From NCBI RefSeq assembly GCF_004368405.1, contig NZ_SBJH01000057.1:1-35248 (forward strand): a stretch of DNA of 35,248 nucleotides, in the 5' to 3' direction. The DNA comes from Olivibacter sp. XZL3 (GTDB taxonomy: Bacteria > Bacteroidota > Bacteroidia > Sphingobacteriales > Sphingobacteriaceae). Below the pieces are notes generated by a model. That model did not search any database, was not told the origin of the DNA, and saw only the letters and a list, made by a program, of their open reading frames with translations. Shown here one piece after another: positions 32,645-35,248 of this stretch. The position numbers and the translations under genes are program-made. Numbering within the stretch: the first letter of the stretch is position 1; every line of letters starts with the position of its first letter.

Positions 32645-32929
32645 ATGAGCGTAATAAAGGATATATCGCAAATCTTTCCCAAACACTTATTTTGGGATGT
32701 CGATCCAAAGAATTTAGATGTTCAGGATGACAGGGATTTTATTATCCCTAGAGCGCTAATCGCTACAACTGCGGAGACATTTGCTAAAGATATCCAACCC
32801 TTGGAAAAGCTTTATAGCAAAACTCAAATTGTTAGGGAATTGCAAAAAACAAAAGAACGCATTAGTAATGAGGTCTGTAAACTTGTTGCTCGTCGTTACC
32901 ATGTTCGGCAATTTTTACGTTATCAATAA
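32645..32929 (+). CDS. Putative antitoxin with DUF6922-like domain (AbiEii partner)
   Basis: A 94-residue protein. Residues 10-45 ('IFPKHLFWDVDPKNLDVQDD' and on) match the C-terminal domain of the orphan antitoxin at 31697-32188 ('LFWDTDINKIDWQRQYR'), and the rest is helical and charged. There is no DNA-binding domain. Its stop overlaps the start of the next gene (TAATG at 32927-32931), the tight coupling expected of an antitoxin-toxin pair. In Bacteroidota, proteins of this kind are regularly found just ahead of AbiEii/AbiGii nucleotidyltransferases. The antitoxin role is inferred from that arrangement. Confidence 0.65.
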   Translation: MSVIKDISQIFPKHLFWDVDPKNLDVQDDRDFIIPRALIATTAETFAKDIQPLEKLYSKTQIVRELQKTKERISNEVCKLVARRYHVRQFLRYQ

Positions 32930-33699
32930 TGTCTGCGATTTCTCAAGGTCTATTAAAGACTATTCGTGAGTTACAATCTTTTGAAAGTTTTGAGGGGTCT
33001 GCTTTAGGTGGAGGTACTAACTTAGCTATTCGATATCATCATCGGATATCCACTGACATTGATGTCTTTTTCCATCATATTGTCGGAAAAGCAGGTTATG
33101 AAAGAATCAAAGACGAGATCCAGAATTTTTATGGCGCACGGGTATTTGGTCTCCAATTCCCATGCGATATCAATGACCAGTATGTTTTTCTTCGTTTCTT
33201 CATTATATGCGATGGAGAAACGATTAAGGTAGAGATTCTTCAAAATATGAAAATGCTCGACGACATCGAAAATATAGATGGCATTAAATTCGTTTCTGAA
33301 CTGGATATTGCATTATTTAAGATGATGTCCGCTGCAAACCGTGCCACTCAAAAAGATATTTATGATCTTGACCTCCTTTCCGAGAAATTCCCATTAATAT
33401 ACCTTTTTGAACAGCTTAAAAGAAAACGTTCTCTATTTTCAGCAGAGGAGCATCGTACTATTTTTGATCTCGATGGAGAAACAAATCCGTTGGATCAACC
33501 TCTAACTTTATTGAAGTTTGATGAGGGAGATGTACAAGGTAGAAAATCAAGACCTCACCATTCACAAAACAGAGTTGATATTCTAAAAGACCAAAAAAGT
33601 TGGCCCGTCGCTCGATCAAGTTGGAGAAAAAAGGTTCGCACTCTCTTCGACGAATTAAATATAGAATTCCCAGGCCCTTCCTCTTCGGATGTGGAATAA
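32929..33699 (+). CDS. AbiEii/AbiGii-type nucleotidyltransferase toxin
   Basis: A 256-residue nucleotidyltransferase. The core motif 'LGGGTNLAIRYHHRISTDID' runs from residue 26 to 45, with the Gly-Gly-Gly-Thr loop (27-30) and the metal-binding Asp43 and Asp45; 'IKVEILQNM' supplies a later acidic strand and 'DIALFKMMSAANRATQKDIYDL' the conserved helical region that follows the active site. AbiEii toxins transfer nucleotides to RNA (tRNA in studied cases) and give growth arrest or phage exclusion. The protein is close to full size for the short family branch. It overlaps its antitoxin by one base, and its last 11 bases overlap the next, broken gene. Confidence 0.75.
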   Translation: MSAISQGLLKTIRELQSFESFEGSALGGGTNLAIRYHHRISTDIDVFFHHIVGKAGYERIKDEIQNFYGARVFGLQFPCDINDQYVFLRFFIICDGETIKVEILQNMKMLDDIENIDGIKFVSELDIALFKMMSAANRATQKDIYDLDLLSEKFPLIYLFEQLKRKRSLFSAEEHRTIFDLDGETNPLDQPLTLLKFDEGDVQGRKSRPHHSQNRVDILKDQKSWPVARSSWRKKVRTLFDELNIEFPGPSSSDVE

Positions 33700-33960
33700 T
33701 AGCTTTTATCTACTCCATAAAATAGATGCTATATTTTCGATAGATTCCTGCAGAGAAGCGCTAATCTTCAAAGGAGGAACATGTTTACGGAAATGTTATA
33801 TCCCGGATTACCGTTTTTCAGAAGATTTAGATTTCACATCCATCAATCCGGATTTTCAATTGGATGAAGATTTATTGTGGCAAATCATGTCGTTAGTACT
33901 GGTGTGGAGCTGTTATTGGTATTTGCTGAGTTTACTCCGGAACGCAGGGGATTGGCTGCG
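33689..33960 (+). pseudogene. Truncated second AbiEii-type nucleotidyltransferase
   Basis: The frame from 33689 reads 'CREALIFKGGTCLRKCYIPD' and 'YRFSEDLDFTSINPDFQLDE', the strong AbiEii active-site signature (Gly-Gly-Thr, then Ser-Glu-Asp-Leu-Asp). Normal members are 250-300 residues and begin with about 25 more residues, so the N-terminus is short. Around 33880-33890 the protein-like signal moves to another frame ('NHVVSTGVELLLVFAEFTPE'), which indicates a one-base loss, and that frame runs straight into the first unit of the 131-bp tandem array at about 33928. The original frame remains open to 34000 only by chance. Non-functional remnant. Confidence 0.65.
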
Positions 33961-34678
33961 TCCCACGGAGCCCGCACTCACGCCCGCAGCCATCCCTTAG
34001 TAGGGGGGTAAAGCAACAGCAAGCTATTCGCTATCCTCAAATATCTTTTTGTATTACTGAGTTTACTCCGAAACACAGGGGATTGGCTGCGTCCCACGGA
34101 GCCCGCACTCACGCCCGCAGCCATCCCTTAGTAGGGGGGTAAAGCAACAGCAAGCTATTCGCTATGCTCAAATATCTTTTTGTATTACTGAGTTTACTCC
34201 GAAACACAGGGGATTGGCTGCGTCCCACGGAGCCCGCACTCACGCCCGCAGCCATCCCTTAGTAGGGGGGTAAAGCAACAGCAAGCTATTCGCTATGCTC
34301 AAATATCTTTTTGTATTACTGAGTTTACTCCGAAACACAGGGGATTGGCTGCGTCCCACGGAGCCCGCACTCACGCCCGCAGCCATCCCTTAGTAGGGAG
34401 GAAAGCAACAGCAAGCTATTCGCTATGCTAAAATATCTTTTTGTATTACTGAGTTTACTCCGAAACACAGGGGATTGGCTGCGTCCCGCGGAGCCCGCAC
34501 TCACGCCCGCAGCCATCCCTTAGTAGGGGGGTAAAGCAACAGCAAGCTATTCGCTACGCTCAAATATCTTTTTGTATTACTGAGTTTACTCCGAAACACA
34601 GGGGATTGGCTGCGTCCCACGGAGCCCGCACTCACGCCCGCAGCCATCCCTTAGTAGGGGGGTAAAGCAACAGCAAGC
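33928..34678. repeat. Tandem array of a 131-bp unit (5 full copies and a partial sixth)
   Basis: Units begin with GAGTTTACTCCG at 33928, 34059, 34190, 34321, 34451 and 34582; spacing is 131 bases except 130 for the fourth. The sixth stops after about 97 bases at 34678. Copies differ by only a few bases; the first is the most divergent (CCGGAACGCAGG against CCGAAACACAGG). Each unit contains an imperfect inverted repeat, GGGATTGGCTGCG and CGCAGCCATCCC, with a 24-base loop and one bulged T, and the 15-mer AAAGCAACAGCAAGC, which is also one arm of the ssrA terminator. Since 131 is not a multiple of three, open frames through the array are not coding. Confidence 0.95.
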
Positions 34679-34707
34679 CCGACTAACGTCGGGCTTGCTG
34701 TTGCTTT
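34664..34707 (-). terminator. 20-bp hairpin at the end of ssrA, likely its terminator
   Basis: AAAGCAACAGCAAGCCCGAC (34664-34683) and its exact reverse complement (34688-34707) flank a 4-base loop. The hairpin begins two bases after the mature 3' end of tmRNA. On the minus strand it is followed by only TTT before ACCCCCC, so the T run is weak, but the stem is very stable. Its distal arm is the last copy of the 15-mer of the tandem repeat. Confidence 0.75.
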
Positions 34708-34708
34708 G

Positions 34709-35072
34709 TGGAGCCGGAGGGATTCGAACCCTCGTCCAAACATGGTACTGTTTATGCTTTCTACATGCTTAGCTTCCGTTTAATTGTCGGGAAGTAGAAG
34801 GTCGGACGCTTACCTATACTTGCTTCCGTAGGCACTGAATTTCGCTAACTTATCGTGCCGCTAAGTCAGCTAGCTTCGTTGATCGATGCTCCTGGTGTTA
34901 CAGCACGAAGCAGACTGCAACGGAACAAAAGCTATGCTAATTCTAAATTAGGCAGCTAAGGCGTAGTTATTTTCGCCATTTATAAGGTTGAAAGTTCAGA
35001 TTATAGTGCTAGACTCACAACGCACTGCATGCTTACATAACCGTCTCCATCCTGTCAATTCCGGTCGACCCC
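34709..35072 (-). ncRNA. ssrA: Transfer-messenger RNA (tmRNA)
   Basis: About 364 bases. The 5' end GGGGTCG (35066-35072) pairs with CGGCTCC (34710-34716), forming the tRNA-Ala-like acceptor stem with discriminator A at 34709; CCA is not encoded. 'GAGGGTTCGAATCCCTC' is the T arm at the 3' end. The tag frame reads GENNYALAA then TAA (34977 down to 34948), possibly preceded by an Asn codon at 34978-34980, with the Bacteroidota-type ALAA end that proteases recognise. tmRNA rescues ribosomes stalled on broken mRNA and tags the peptide for degradation. A good promoter lies just upstream. Confidence 0.96.
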
Positions 35073-35090
35073 ATGTATCATTCAAGCCTA

Positions 35091-35121
35091 CAAAGATACT
35101 AAATAAACTGATTTTTAGCAA
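35091..35121 (-). promoter_or_regulatory. Predicted ssrA promoter
   Basis: On the minus strand TTG (35119-35121), a 20-base spacer and TATCTTTG (35091-35098) match the Bacteroidota consensus exactly. Transcription would start near 35086, so about 14 bases would be removed, presumably by RNase P, to give the mature 5' end at 35072. Confidence 0.75.
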
Positions 35122-35248
35122 GGGGCGGCCAATATCAATCTTAAGTTTACACTATTTTAATATATATCTTTCCTCTATAAATTAAAGAGAGTCGCATGTC
35201 TTATTAATGTTGTTAACCAAGGAAGTCGTTTTAATAGGGCATGCACGA

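Noticed and set aside
34325-34516. Small protein encoded in the tandem repeats
   Set aside because: The period is not a multiple of three, so the frame changes from copy to copy; open frames there are by-products of the repeat.
33928-34678. CRISPR array
   Set aside because: The whole 131-base unit repeats with no unique spacers, and there are no cas genes.

Overview
The window reads as a piece of chromosome from a Bacteroidota bacterium, most likely of the Sphingobacteriales (Pedobacter/Sphingobacterium/Olivibacter type). The evidence is a SusC/SusD pair, a one-protein hybrid two-component sensor, a DAHP synthase-chorismate mutase fusion, an alpha-beta fused E1 ketoacid dehydrogenase, a DUF1573 protein, several promoters of the Bacteroidota form TTG-N18..21-TAnnTTTG, and a tmRNA whose tag ends in GENNYALAA.

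Left part (1-12.4 kb) is core metabolism. A PadR-type regulator diverges from a thiamine-diphosphate enzyme of the pyruvate oxidase/acetolactate synthase family. Next comes an aromatic amino-acid operon, pheA - aroG/chorismate mutase - aroA - aroC, preceded by a transcription attenuator: a 21-codon leader peptide with nine Tyr/Trp/Phe codons, an antiterminator segment and a rho-independent terminator. A bidirectional terminator separates aroC from the convergent E1 ketoacid dehydrogenase gene. A DUF1573 lipo/exported protein and a class I aminotransferase follow, each with a clear terminator.

Middle part (12.4-26 kb) is a fructan polysaccharide utilisation locus. A minus-strand operon runs MFS sugar porter - susC - susD - GH172 (DUF2961) - GH32. 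It diverges from a hybrid two-component system with a sugar-binding periplasmic domain, and a PfkB fructokinase converges on the sensor. The plan resembles the fructan locus of Bacteroides thetaiotaomicron (BT1754-BT1765), but a GH172 enzyme is present in place of extra GH32 enzymes, which points to alpha-fructofuranosides such as difructose dianhydride. A cytosolic GH15 glucoamylase/trehalase-like gene follows.

Right part (28-34.7 kb) is accessory and visibly decayed. It holds a frameshifted GNAT gene, an intact GNAT, a nitrilase-family amidohydrolase, an O-methyltransferase, a broken hipBA toxin-antitoxin pair whose hipA is cut and joined to a duplicated scrap of the O-methyltransferase, an orphan HigA-like antitoxin, an alpha/beta hydrolase scrap, an AbiEii-type toxin-antitoxin operon behind a large inverted repeat, and a second AbiEii gene cut off by a 131-bp tandem repeat array. 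The array runs into the terminator of ssrA (tmRNA, minus strand), whose 3' end is a common landing site for mobile islands. No integrase, insertion sequence or CRISPR array was seen.
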